64,000 bases of DNA, taken from the NCBI GenBank assembly GCA_016839705.1, contig JAEOTR010000057.1:1-64000 (forward strand), in the 5' to 3' direction. A program made the translations under genes and the position numbers. Source of the DNA: Promethearchaeota archaeon (GTDB lineage Archaea > Asgardarchaeota > Lokiarchaeia > Sigyniarchaeales > SOKP01). Shown here piece after piece: positions 35,001-41,569 of the stretch. The notes below the pieces were generated by a model. The model ran no database searches and was not told the DNA's origin. It saw only the letters and a program-made list of their open reading frames with translations. The stretch's first letter is position 1. Every line of letters begins with the position of its first letter.

Positions 35001-35057
35001 TCTCTGCTTTTTTAAGTCCGAAAACGCATATTTTAAAATTAATTTAAAATGGGTCAT
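32055..35057 (-). CDS. FtsX-like ABC permease (operon permease 1)
   Basis: 1000 aa, same architecture as the permease at 20264. N-terminal span after LKYAFSDLKKQRVRTIFAIVGV, a first extracytoplasmic domain, FtsX core with SGILKTSVEERIREFGVFRTLGASKK, two central spans, YQRRNSSTIIIFALSFSFVIFTS, a second extracytoplasmic domain with a Gly-rich loop (GFNGGFGGGGLF), and a terminal FtsX core with ERKKEIGIIRTLGLKGKEIN. MacB/LolE-type permeases move no solute through the membrane themselves; they transmit ATPase motion to periplasmic or surface partners. 38 bases downstream of the ATPase. The plus-strand ORF at 33880 (122 aa) is a shadow. Confidence 0.9.
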   Translation of the reverse strand: MTHFKLILKYAFSDLKKQRVRTIFAIVGVLISIGLLTVILFLSDSISASYVDFLTIEAGNQDGSISVRHYTGEPEDRSSYFQFQPVVETIQNSTNGVASFIPRMDVSGSVKNKETSETEWVVVSAINFSLENQIGFGEFTDPNRLGRLDLDDLPMDHCAIYYGFNEVIKYSLHDVIEIDLQLTHGNTTLSVSKNLTIDAIFDFNLKWPDRYRNRHLIIVDINTLYDYFGYTEFDGRCSELIFTLQQSSTLYDIRNIEGTKAIVKGIASNIQMAIGINEYNIDLPKLRILGYSEFVSILIVIVFIFVSIVAMLISGVLISGILKTSVEERIREFGVFRTLGASKKYNLAIVLMQGFLLCNFGTILGIFTANLLTNFLIIPFANRVITTSMLGFTQLNFSFTWWSIAISYTMGISVGMIVSISPALKVMRLQLIESIHPYRHEDTLYHLRKKSTVNYKLLLMGLILAFNGGFVFFVIPRFLISSDATLFAGTLISILLVFNIGLTLAGLGLIPIILRLVILIFRPMAKRLHNVIKIFVFRYQRRNSSTIIIFALSFSFVIFTSTVINTLSAQSTAQTQLTYGSDLVIETSGWKEPEDGFNGGFGGGGLFSTSIKNNVDEGLQENFDVLAKQNQQADINPNKIITVEFEEVLLGINGIEKVSSVLAKPYQLTQIYSEADKEFKAEVGDYAGLDSQEITLIGIDEQYLYTVKREFIEMTSGSAEKAFKNIFDDYEPFYPCIISEAISIDLNIIRGDKIRIVIYRGDEMEAYPFKIVGTAKSVPGFSQEFGISPAQASGGGVLISQQTYIKIMDIPPVSYLDRIFIKLRDDKSTSAYYIASVINENYRLDYTYNIYNLDRLIRVQESSFFVMDTLFTLIAMTTVFICIFGLLSSSYSTILERKKEIGIIRTLGLKGKEINRLFIIESLIILISSGSIGIVVGWLSAWIVTSNLSNLTGQPNVIYVPYFNIGLIFLLSLIMVLFGMKILLRKARKKKIVDIYRETM

Positions 35058-35095
35058 ACGTTCAAAATTTTTCGATTTTAGTCAATTTAAATGCT

Positions 35096-36274
35096 TTAAC
35101 GTAAAATTAAACGGTCATTCTCAATTTTGGCAAAGAGATTATTCTCTTCTATTAATTCTTGTAATATATCATTAAAATTTTCTGGTAAATTGGCAATAAT
35201 AAGACTTGGGATACTCTTCTTAATTTCACTTATCGCTATCTCAGCTTTACCTTGATTTGCGAAGAGATATTGGAAAATTTTACTTTTACACTTCTCTTTA
35301 TTAATCTCTGTTTCCTGTCTTCTTTGGAGTTGCATAATTTCAGTCTCTTTCAACCCACCTATTTTTCCTTCATGGGTAAGTTTTCCATCTCTCATATGGA
35401 AAACTTTCGTTGCGAATTCTGAAACAGCAGCGTCATGACTTACAGAAATAAAGGTTGCACCTCTTCGATTTAAATCTCTGAGCAGGTTCAAAATCATAAC
35501 TCCTGTTTTACTGTCAAGATCTCCTGTAGGTTCGTCAAGAATAACAATAGCAGGATCATTAGCAAAAGCTCTAGCAATCGCAACTCTCTGCTGTTCACCA
35601 CCACTTAATTCTGAAGGTGTGTGATGAGCTCGTTCATCTAATCCGACTAACCTCAAGAGATCCATTGATCTCTTTCTCTTTCCTCGACGACTAAGTTTAC
35701 CTGAAAAATGCAACGGAACCATCACATTTTCTATTGCGGTCATTTGGGGAAGTAAGTTATAAAACTGGAAGACAAAACCTATTCTTTCTCGCCGGATCTC
35801 GGCCAAATTGTTATCGTTCAGCATACTTATATTGCGACCCTCTAAGAAGATTTTTCCTCGAGTAGGTGTATCAAGACCTCCAATTAAATTTAGTAATGTC
35901 GTTTTTCCTGAGCCTGAAGGTCCCATTATATCAATGAAGTTCCCACTATCTATTACTAAATCAACCCCACGCAAGGCTGCCACTGCTGTGGTCCCTAATA
36001 GATAAGTTTTATGCAGGTTCTCAACAACTATTAAATGTTCATAATCCTTTCCAGCAATTTTATCACTTTTCGCATCTTTTTTCATTTTTTTCTTTTCTTC
36101 ACGAGACTGTGAAATTATTTCTAATTTCTGTTTCCTAATAGTTTCTTTTCCCTTCTTTTTTTTCCATTTTTCGAATTGTTTTGAAAGTTCTCCCTTCCAA
36201 ATTGCCAGTTTTCCAGTTTCCTCTTCATATTGTTCCATTAGTGGAGTTTTTTTTAAATATCGAGTATTAACCAT
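35096..36274 (-). CDS. ABC transporter ATP-binding protein (LolD/MacB-like) with terminal extensions
   Basis: First gene of the operon. The track starts at GTG 36349, but a TATA element lies directly upstream of that codon, so I prefer ATG 36274 (MVNTRYLKK), giving about 392 aa. A basic, coiled-coil-like extension of about 80 residues precedes the nucleotide-binding domain. Visible in order: Walker A GPSGSGKTT, Q-loop VFQFYNLLPQMT, signature ELSGGEQQRVAIARA, Walker B AIVILDEPTGDLDS, and H-loop SVSHD. The MacB/LolD match is clear from GLDTPTRGKI and the GDLDS D-loop. After the NBD a C-terminal domain of about 60 residues looks like a winged helix (KAEIAISEIKKSIPSLI). Powers the two FtsX-like permeases. 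Confidence 0.9.
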   Translation of the reverse strand: MVNTRYLKKTPLMEQYEEETGKLAIWKGELSKQFEKWKKKKGKETIRKQKLEIISQSREEKKKMKKDAKSDKIAGKDYEHLIVVENLHKTYLLGTTAVAALRGVDLVIDSGNFIDIMGPSGSGKTTLLNLIGGLDTPTRGKIFLEGRNISMLNDNNLAEIRRERIGFVFQFYNLLPQMTAIENVMVPLHFSGKLSRRGKRKRSMDLLRLVGLDERAHHTPSELSGGEQQRVAIARAFANDPAIVILDEPTGDLDSKTGVMILNLLRDLNRRGATFISVSHDAAVSEFATKVFHMRDGKLTHEGKIGGLKETEIMQLQRRQETEINKEKCKSKIFQYLFANQGKAEIAISEIKKSIPSLIIANLPENFNDILQELIEENNLFAKIENDRLILR

Positions 36275-36350
36275 ACGGAATCTGCTCTTTTTTAATTGTT
36301 CTTTATTCTCGATTACCAGATTGAAAATCTTTTTAAAATTTTTTAACACT

Positions 36351-36360
36351 ATTATATCTT
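36351..36360 (-). promoter_or_regulatory. TATA-like element of the ABC/subtilase operon
   Basis: aagatataat on the minus strand ends one base before the GTG used by the ORF track. At normal archaeal spacing transcription starts near 36328, leaving about 50 bases of leader before ATG 36274. This is the only obvious promoter before the five genes. Confidence 0.4.
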
Positions 36361-36486
36361 AATGTTAAATTAAATTTTATCAGATAATTAATCTATTATG
36401 GATAGGTAAATGTGAGAACTGTTTTAAAAATTGATGTTCTATTTTAGTAGAACGTTTAAAATCTGACTATAAAATTAGGGAAAGCT

Positions 36487-37218
36487 TTAATCTTCCCTAC
36501 TTTTTAAATGATCCATTATTTTAAGATAAATATCTTCCTTTGCATCTGGTTTGTTTCCAAAATTACTAGATTTTATAATAGATGGTAATTTAATCAATTC
36601 TTTTTTCGTATTAATCTCTAAAATTTTCGGATTTTTTGCGATCCACGATGGATTATGCGCTAAACCACTTACGTCATATTCAAGTTTTATTTTAACATTA
36701 GTTTTGAATTTTCCTTGTAAAAATTCTAATAATTCGCTTTTAATATTTACCACTAAGCTATTTATAATTGAATCAAAATTTTCGTAGAAAGGATTGATTA
36801 ATTTTTCCTCTACTAAATTAAAATTATGATTTGAGTCTAGAAATATTGCCCCAGATAATGCTTCAAAGACATCTGCTAAAATCCTTGTTCCCTTTATTTG
36901 CTGATTTCCACTTTTGAAAATAAAATTTTGTAAATTTATTCTATTTGCGACTATTTTTAAAGTGTTATCACTTTCTAATAAGGCTTTAATTTTAGTAATT
37001 TTTCCAGGATCTTGTATGCCCTGCTTATATAATTTTAATATAAATACTAGCTTTATTACCGCATCCCCGAGTGTTTCCAAATATTCATAACTAAGCTCTC
37101 CAGTTTCATTAGCAAGTCTTGGGGTTGTTAGGGATTGTACTAGATAATCTTCATTCTTAAACCTATAGCCAATAAAATCTTGAATTTTTCTTAATTTTTC
37201 TTCCTTGTTCATTACCAT
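36487..37218 (-). CDS. rnc: Ribonuclease III
   Basis: 243 aa double-strand-specific endoribonuclease, rare in archaea. The RNase III signature is YEYLETLGDAVIKL, with Glu45 and Asp52 aligning to E. coli Glu38 and Asp45. LADVFEALSGAIFLD supplies the D-x-x-E pair (E. coli Asp114/Glu117), so all four metal-binding acids are present. The C-terminal 90 residues keep a dsRNA-binding layout: KSELLEFLQGKF, YDVSGLAHNPSW, then FGNKPDAKEDIYLKIMDHL, where a GxxKxxAK-like end is visible. ATG at 37218 or the ATG two codons on. Divergent from the coiled-coil gene at 37277. Confidence 0.88.
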   Translation of the reverse strand: MVMNKEEKLRKIQDFIGYRFKNEDYLVQSLTTPRLANETGELSYEYLETLGDAVIKLVFILKLYKQGIQDPGKITKIKALLESDNTLKIVANRINLQNFIFKSGNQQIKGTRILADVFEALSGAIFLDSNHNFNLVEEKLINPFYENFDSIINSLVVNIKSELLEFLQGKFKTNVKIKLEYDVSGLAHNPSWIAKNPKILEINTKKELIKLPSIIKSSNFGNKPDAKEDIYLKIMDHLKSRED

Positions 37219-37276
37219 CTTTAATATACAATTATTTTCAGTTAAATTTAAAAATTTAGAGAAAGCTTAATTAATT

Positions 37277-37699
37277 ATGGAAGGAGGAAATAAAGATAAA
37301 ATTCTTAGAATGATTGATGAAATTGAAAAAAAAAACTCAGAGATTGAAAATTATATTTCTAGTTTAGCAATTTTAACACGAAATGAATCCTTAAAGGAAA
37401 TCATGAAGGATATCATTGAAAAAAACAACATTCTACAAGAAATAGAAGGATCTAAAAGACCACACTTACACACTATAATAGATGAAAAAACAAGTTTTTT
37501 ACGTGAAAAGGTAGATAATTTTCTTTCTAAGATTCAAGAAAATCCTGCCAAAAAAATAATATATCTGAGAGAATTTCTTGATAATTTTGAGTCAATATCG
37601 AAAAATGATAAAGAAGTAATACTCAACTCCTTACAGGATGAGAAAAATAAGGATAAATTAAAAGAAAAAATGACTTCCTTAGTCACGATTTTTTTATAA
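37277..37699 (+). CDS. Small helical coiled-coil protein, unknown
   Basis: 140 aa, almost entirely charged and helical with heptad-like spacing (DKILRMIDEIEKKNSEIENYI; SLKEIMKDIIEKNNILQEIE). No Cys, no membrane span, no motif recognised. Starts at ATG with a GGAGG inside its own first codons (atggaaggaggaaa). Reads divergently from rnc with 58 bases between starts, so the two may share a control region. Converges on the SCP2-like gene. Confidence 0.65.
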   Translation: MEGGNKDKILRMIDEIEKKNSEIENYISSLAILTRNESLKEIMKDIIEKNNILQEIEGSKRPHLHTIIDEKTSFLREKVDNFLSKIQENPAKKIIYLREFLDNFESISKNDKEVILNSLQDEKNKDKLKEKMTSLVTIFL

Positions 37700-37724
37700 T
37701 CTCAATATTCTGTTAGTAGATTAC

Positions 37725-38129
37725 TTATAGCCTAAACAACTGGAGTAAAATAAGGACTTTCTTTATACCTCTTATTTTTATTCTTCCAGTAAGGATTTTC
37801 CCGATAACTTTCCCAAGAGAGATTTCATCGCTTTCCAGAATTTCTAAAAAAATCGAGGTCTTTGCTTGAAGTAAACCATCCCAACCAAGAAGTTTCTTTT
37901 TCAAGTTCTTTTTTGGGGTATTTTTCATACCTTCTACATATATCTTACCGTTGTCAATCACCAATAATGCCGCATATTTTCCATCCTTGGCATTTAAAAG
38001 AACTTTTACTTCTGTATCTTTGAATTTCACCTTAAACTCCTCATTTTCATTTAGAGGTTCAACTAACCTAGATACAATTCCTGCAAAACCACGGAATTTT
38101 TTCTTTTTTTCATCAGACATAATAATCAT
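37725..38129 (-). CDS. SCP2-like lipid-binding protein
   Basis: 134 aa, single domain. The pattern fits SCP2/sterol-carrier folds: charged N-terminus, strands FKVKFKDTEVKVLLNAKDGK and AALLVIDNGKIYVEGM, helix LGWDGLLQAKTSIFLEILES, then LGKVIGKILTGRIKIRGIKKVLILLQLF. The last element matches the SCP2 stretch in which a Gly-Lys-(L/I)-x-(I/V)-x-G segment precedes a hydrophobic C-terminal helix. Likely binds an acyl or isoprenoid chain; ligand unknown. The start may be ATG 38129 or ATG 38120 (MSDEKKKKF). Single gene. Confidence 0.7.
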   Translation of the reverse strand: MIIMSDEKKKKFRGFAGIVSRLVEPLNENEEFKVKFKDTEVKVLLNAKDGKYAALLVIDNGKIYVEGMKNTPKKNLKKKLLGWDGLLQAKTSIFLEILESDEISLGKVIGKILTGRIKIRGIKKVLILLQLFRL

Positions 38130-38280
38130 TAATTTATAGATCTAAAATATCCCTAATCTCTTCTAAAATAATTTAACAAGTTAATTTTGAAAATATTAAT
38201 AAAGCTAAAAACAATTGGAAAATTTACAAATCTAAAGAAGAATAAGTAATCTAACATTAAAACTCCAATATAAGCCTGAT

Positions 38281-38532
38281 TCAGTACCCGTCTGCCTCGC
38301 TTCCACTAAACAGGTCTTCGTAAGCTTTTCGATCTTCGTTTGAGATTCTTTCCCCTCTCAATCCTTCTTTTACTATAATCGGGGCTGCTTCCGTCTCATC
38401 ATGGGGAATTTTCTTTTGTATTTTATACTCCGTTTCCAATTCACCGAGTTCAAATTCTTCCTCACAGGCTTTACAGAACAATTTCTTGTTTTTAGGGATC
38501 AATATATTATCACAATTTGGGCAGAAACGCAA
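38281..38532 (-). CDS. TFS/RPB9-type N-terminal zinc ribbon protein (C-terminal ribbon absent)
   Basis: About 83 aa from TTG 38532 (RFCPNCDNILIPKNKKLFCKAC). The zinc ribbon C-x2-C ... C-x2-C at the N-terminus matches the first ribbon of transcription factor S / RNA polymerase subunit M and RPB9. The family normally has a second, TFIIS-like ribbon with the catalytic DE pair; here the chain ends with an acidic tail (GSEADGY) instead. Start choice: the track's TTG 38544 lies too close to the TATA at 38558-38567, and the internal TTG gives the usual M-R-F-C-P start on a nearly leaderless mRNA. May be a polymerase-associated paralogue that lacks cleavage activity. Confidence 0.72.
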   Translation of the reverse strand: MRFCPNCDNILIPKNKKLFCKACEEEFELGELETEYKIQKKIPHDETEAAPIIVKEGLRGERISNEDRKAYEDLFSGSEADGY

Positions 38533-38544
38533 TGTTATCACCAA

Positions 38545-38905
38545 ATTTTCGGTTTTAGTTTATAAACTTTTCGATTTTGTTATGTAGGCTATTTCTTTTC
38601 GATAACTACCAATATTAAAAAAGTATAACATTTATAAATTTAACGCATAACTTAAATTATTGTTACTGTATTACGTTTAAAAATTTTATGTTTAAATTAT
38701 TAATTTGTTATTATGAATGTGTGAAGGTAAATGAAGGATAAACTTCTCAAATCATATTACAACCAGATTTCTTATAAAATAATGGTTCTGGATTAACTAA
38801 AATATTCGTCTAGATAATTTAGTTTTACAAAAATCATATAAAAAAATGATCTAACATTATTTCTTTTAAGAATTTTTAATTCAATCTTAAGAAAATTAGG
38901 GATTT
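38545..38905. other. AT-rich divergent intergenic region
   Basis: 361 bases between the TFS-like gene and the first GDPD. The left end carries the palindromic TATA element gtttataaac (38558-38567). I find no ORF longer than about 20 codons, no repeat array and no tRNA-like cloverleaf in the remainder. Confidence 0.5.
38558..38567 (-). promoter_or_regulatory. TATA box of TFS/RPB9-like gene
   Basis: gtttataaac is a palindromic, strong TATA sequence. Its centre is about 30 bases from the TTG at 38532, so the transcript would start at or within a few bases of that codon, consistent with leaderless translation. Confidence 0.5.
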
Positions 38906-39646
38906 ATGATAAAGAAATACGAGAAAGCAAAAATCTTAACAATAGCTCATAGAGGAGCAAGCAGCATAGCACCAGAAAACACTTTAAAAGCATTCCAAAA
39001 AGCAATAGAATTAAAGGCGGATTATATAGAGTTTGACGTTCATCAATCTAAGGACGGAGAAATCGTTGTTATGCATGATGGTAATACTTTTAGAACCACG
39101 GGTCATTTTGGCATTATTAATAGAATGACTTTATCCGATTTAAAAAAGCTAGATTGCGGGGATGGAGAAAAAATCCCCACTATAGAGGAACTAATTGAGG
39201 TAACCAAGGGAAAGATTGGATTAAATTGTGAAATTAAAACAAGGGGGATTACCGAGAAAATCATAAAAATCCTCAAGGAATCTGAAATAGTCGAGACTAC
39301 AATAATTAGCTCATTCAAACATGATATACTATTGAAAATTCAGAAATCGGATTCAACTATTAAATTAGCATCCTTAGAACCTACCCGAACTGGATGGATA
39401 AATAGCTGGATGTCTAAGAAAAAGATGCTTAACGTTGCAATCAAAAATAATTTTTACGCGATTAATCCTTTCTATAAATTAGTAAATGAAAAGCTTGTAA
39501 ATAGAGCACATAAGAATGATATAAAAGTTTTTCCTTGGACTGTCGATTCAGAATCAACTATCAAGAAACTAATAAATGATGGTGTCGATGGAATTATTAC
39601 TAACAAAATTCCTAAAGTCCGAGAAGTACTGAATCAAATAAGTTGA
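38906..39646 (+). CDS. Glycerophosphodiester phosphodiesterase (tandem copy 1)
   Basis: 246 aa, compact cytoplasmic GDPD of the UgpQ type that hydrolyses glycerophosphodiesters to glycerol-3-phosphate and an alcohol. AHRGASSIAPENTLKAF has the catalytic His-Arg. DYIEFDVHQSKDGEIVVMHDGN has the metal-binding E-x-D and the second catalytic His-Asp. KIGLNCEIK supplies the third acidic ligand. NDGVDGIITNKIP ends the TIM barrel. No signal peptide. In an archaeon the natural substrate may be a glycerol-1-phosphate-based lipid fragment. The second copy follows after 9 bases, so the two form an operon. Confidence 0.93.
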   Translation: MIKKYEKAKILTIAHRGASSIAPENTLKAFQKAIELKADYIEFDVHQSKDGEIVVMHDGNTFRTTGHFGIINRMTLSDLKKLDCGDGEKIPTIEELIEVTKGKIGLNCEIKTRGITEKIIKILKESEIVETTIISSFKHDILLKIQKSDSTIKLASLEPTRTGWINSWMSKKKMLNVAIKNNFYAINPFYKLVNEKLVNRAHKNDIKVFPWTVDSESTIKKLINDGVDGIITNKIPKVREVLNQIS

Positions 39647-39655
39647 TAGAATGCA

Positions 39656-40372
39656 ATGAATAATACTAAAATTCTGATCGTAGGTCATAAAGGAGCTAAC
39701 TCCTTAGCTCCAGAGAATACTTTAAAGTCTTTTAGGAAAGCGATAGATTTAAAAGCAGATTTTATTGAATTTGACGTTCAATTGTCAAAAGATAATATAA
39801 TGGTTATGAACCATGATTTTAATACCTTCTCTACTACTGGTTATGATGGCCTGATTAGGGAGATGACCATTAAAGAGTTAAAGCAATTGGATTTTGGAGA
39901 GGGGGAAAAGATCGCAACTTTATCAGAATTAATAGAAATAGCTAAAAATAGGATAGGGTTAATATTTGATCTCAAAGCACCAGGACTCAACCAAAGATTG
40001 GTAGATGTTCTGAGGAATGAAAATTTAGGGAAACAATCAATTTTAAGTTCGTTTTCTTTTAACCAATTAATTAAGATTCAAAAAATAGATAGTAATCTTA
40101 AATTTGGGCTCCTTTTATCTGAAGAAATGAAAGTTAAGCAAATAATAATAAAAAGGATTCAGAAAGCAGTTAAGAATAATTTTTATTCAATTCACCTTCA
40201 TTTCAGCTTGATAGATCATCACCTTATTGAGTTTTGTCATGAAAACAATCTTAAAGTTTTTGGATGGACCGTAAATGATGAAAAGGACATGAAACAATTA
40301 ATTCAGATGGGGATAGATGGTATAATTACAGATGATATCCAACTCCTGAAAAAAGTGTTAAATAGAAGCTAG
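39656..40372 (+). CDS. Glycerophosphodiester phosphodiesterase-like protein (tandem copy 2, altered active site)
   Basis: 238 aa, clearly paralogous to the upstream gene along its whole length (GHKGANSLAPENTLKSF; DFIEFDVQLSKDNIMVMNHDFN; MGIDGIITDDI). Two active-site changes stand out: the first His-Arg becomes His-Lys, and the CEIK metal-ligand Glu becomes Asp in IFDLK. The E-x-D pair and second His-Asp are kept. The enzyme may have altered specificity or reduced activity. Start at ATG 39656, nine bases after the upstream stop. Confidence 0.88.
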   Translation: MNNTKILIVGHKGANSLAPENTLKSFRKAIDLKADFIEFDVQLSKDNIMVMNHDFNTFSTTGYDGLIREMTIKELKQLDFGEGEKIATLSELIEIAKNRIGLIFDLKAPGLNQRLVDVLRNENLGKQSILSSFSFNQLIKIQKIDSNLKFGLLLSEEMKVKQIIIKRIQKAVKNNFYSIHLHFSLIDHHLIEFCHENNLKVFGWTVNDEKDMKQLIQMGIDGIITDDIQLLKKVLNRS

Positions 40373-40432
40373 GTTAAGAGTCGATACCTCTTAATAAAAT
40401 ATTTTATTTGAGCTTTATTCCTCTATTGTGTC

Positions 40433-40609
40433 ATGCTCAAAATTAATGAAGGTTTTGAGGAGTATAAAAGTAGATATAAATTTAAGTTAAAGCTTTTAAA
40501 TCGTAATGTATCTGTTTTTGAGAGCTTAGATCTACTAGGTGTTGTTCTAGATGAAGTAAACAGTTATAGAGAATTCTTACAACTGCATGAGAAATATAAT
40601 ATAACTTAA
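40433..40609 (+). CDS. Possible small protein, 58 aa
   Basis: Below the track's length cutoff. ATG at 40433 opens 58 codons (MLKINEGFEEYKSRYKFKLKL ... LHEKYNIT) ending TAA. The product is charged, helical and free of Cys, with codon use like its neighbours. No recognisable family and only a weak leader. It occupies most of an otherwise empty 297-base gap between GDPD copy 2 and the acyltransferase-like gene. Confidence 0.35.
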   Translation: MLKINEGFEEYKSRYKFKLKLLNRNVSVFESLDLLGVVLDEVNSYREFLQLHEKYNIT

Positions 40610-40669
40610 TATTTCTCAGTGTATACATCTTTAACTATATAACATTCTTAAGTGAGAAAATTTTGTTTA

Positions 40670-41431
40670 TTATTTATGTTCAGCGTCAATCGGACGTCCA
40701 GGACTGCCTTGATAGTAAAATTTTCCTTCTTTTCCCCTCCAATTTTTATGCAATACGGTATTAGGATATATTACATTATTATTTGTTGTAACTGCGTTTG
40801 GTCCAACTATATTACCGGGGTATAAAGTAGTATTTTTTCCTAATTTGAGTTCCATCATCGTGATTTTCCCGAAAATTGTATTAACCGCATGACTCGACAA
40901 CCCACTAGAAGGATAGATAAAAACATTGTCTCCCAAATCAGTAAACTCTAATCCCACATAACTATCACAGTAAATGACATTTTTACCAATTTTATTATGG
41001 CTTATTCTTCGAAGAACTCTGTTAACAAGCCAAGGAAATGGTGATTTTGATGATAACCACATAGGAAACTTTATAATAAAGCCTCTCTTATGATAATATT
41101 TCATCAATTTTCCTTCAGGGCTTTTTATATTATCGAGAACTCTCGCAAAAACACCTTGCTGAGGAGGTGATTTCCTATTCCATCTTCTAGTCCAAAAAGC
41201 AGTAAATTCGATTAACAAAACTAAATATAAATAAAAGAGTCCCATTAAAAATCCAGGTAATAGAAGAATATGCACAAATCTTGGAATAGAGAAAAGATTA
41301 ATAAATAAGTATTCGAATACTAGAAAAAATCCCAAACACACATAAAACGGAACTAGAAAGCTAATGAAATTGATTTTAAAGAAGTCAAATGCTGGGAGTT
41401 CAACAGTTTTTTCTTCTTTTTCCTCATTCAT
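40670..41431 (-). CDS. Membrane protein with hexapeptide-repeat (left-handed beta-helix) acyltransferase-like domain
   Basis: 253 aa. Two hydrophobic spans at about 23-48 and 53-75. A cytoplasmic linker with RRWNRKSPPQQGVFARV leads to a C-terminal part from about 145 with hexapeptide-like turns: KIGKNVIYCDSYVGLEFTDLGDNVFIYP, ITMMELKLGKNTTLYPGNIVGPNAV, NNNVIYPNTVL. This resembles the terminal domain of large NRPS-like (Pls/TIGR02353) proteins and other membrane-linked LbH acyltransferases. The repeat region is short and the catalytic His of such enzymes is not certain. Acceptor unknown; surface glycan or lipid acylation is plausible. Single gene. Confidence 0.65.
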   Translation of the reverse strand: MNEEKEEKTVELPAFDFFKINFISFLVPFYVCLGFFLVFEYLFINLFSIPRFVHILLLPGFLMGLFYLYLVLLIEFTAFWTRRWNRKSPPQQGVFARVLDNIKSPEGKLMKYYHKRGFIIKFPMWLSSKSPFPWLVNRVLRRISHNKIGKNVIYCDSYVGLEFTDLGDNVFIYPSSGLSSHAVNTIFGKITMMELKLGKNTTLYPGNIVGPNAVTTNNNVIYPNTVLHKNWRGKEGKFYYQGSPGRPIDAEHK

Positions 41432-41569
41432 TATATAGTATAATTGAGTAGGATATTTAAAAAATTAATTATGTGGTTAAACAGGGAGTTCCCAAGAAAA
41501 AACAAAAATTTTAAGCTCACAAATAATTTGAATTTGTATCATTTGTAGGGATTTATTAGAGATGATATA

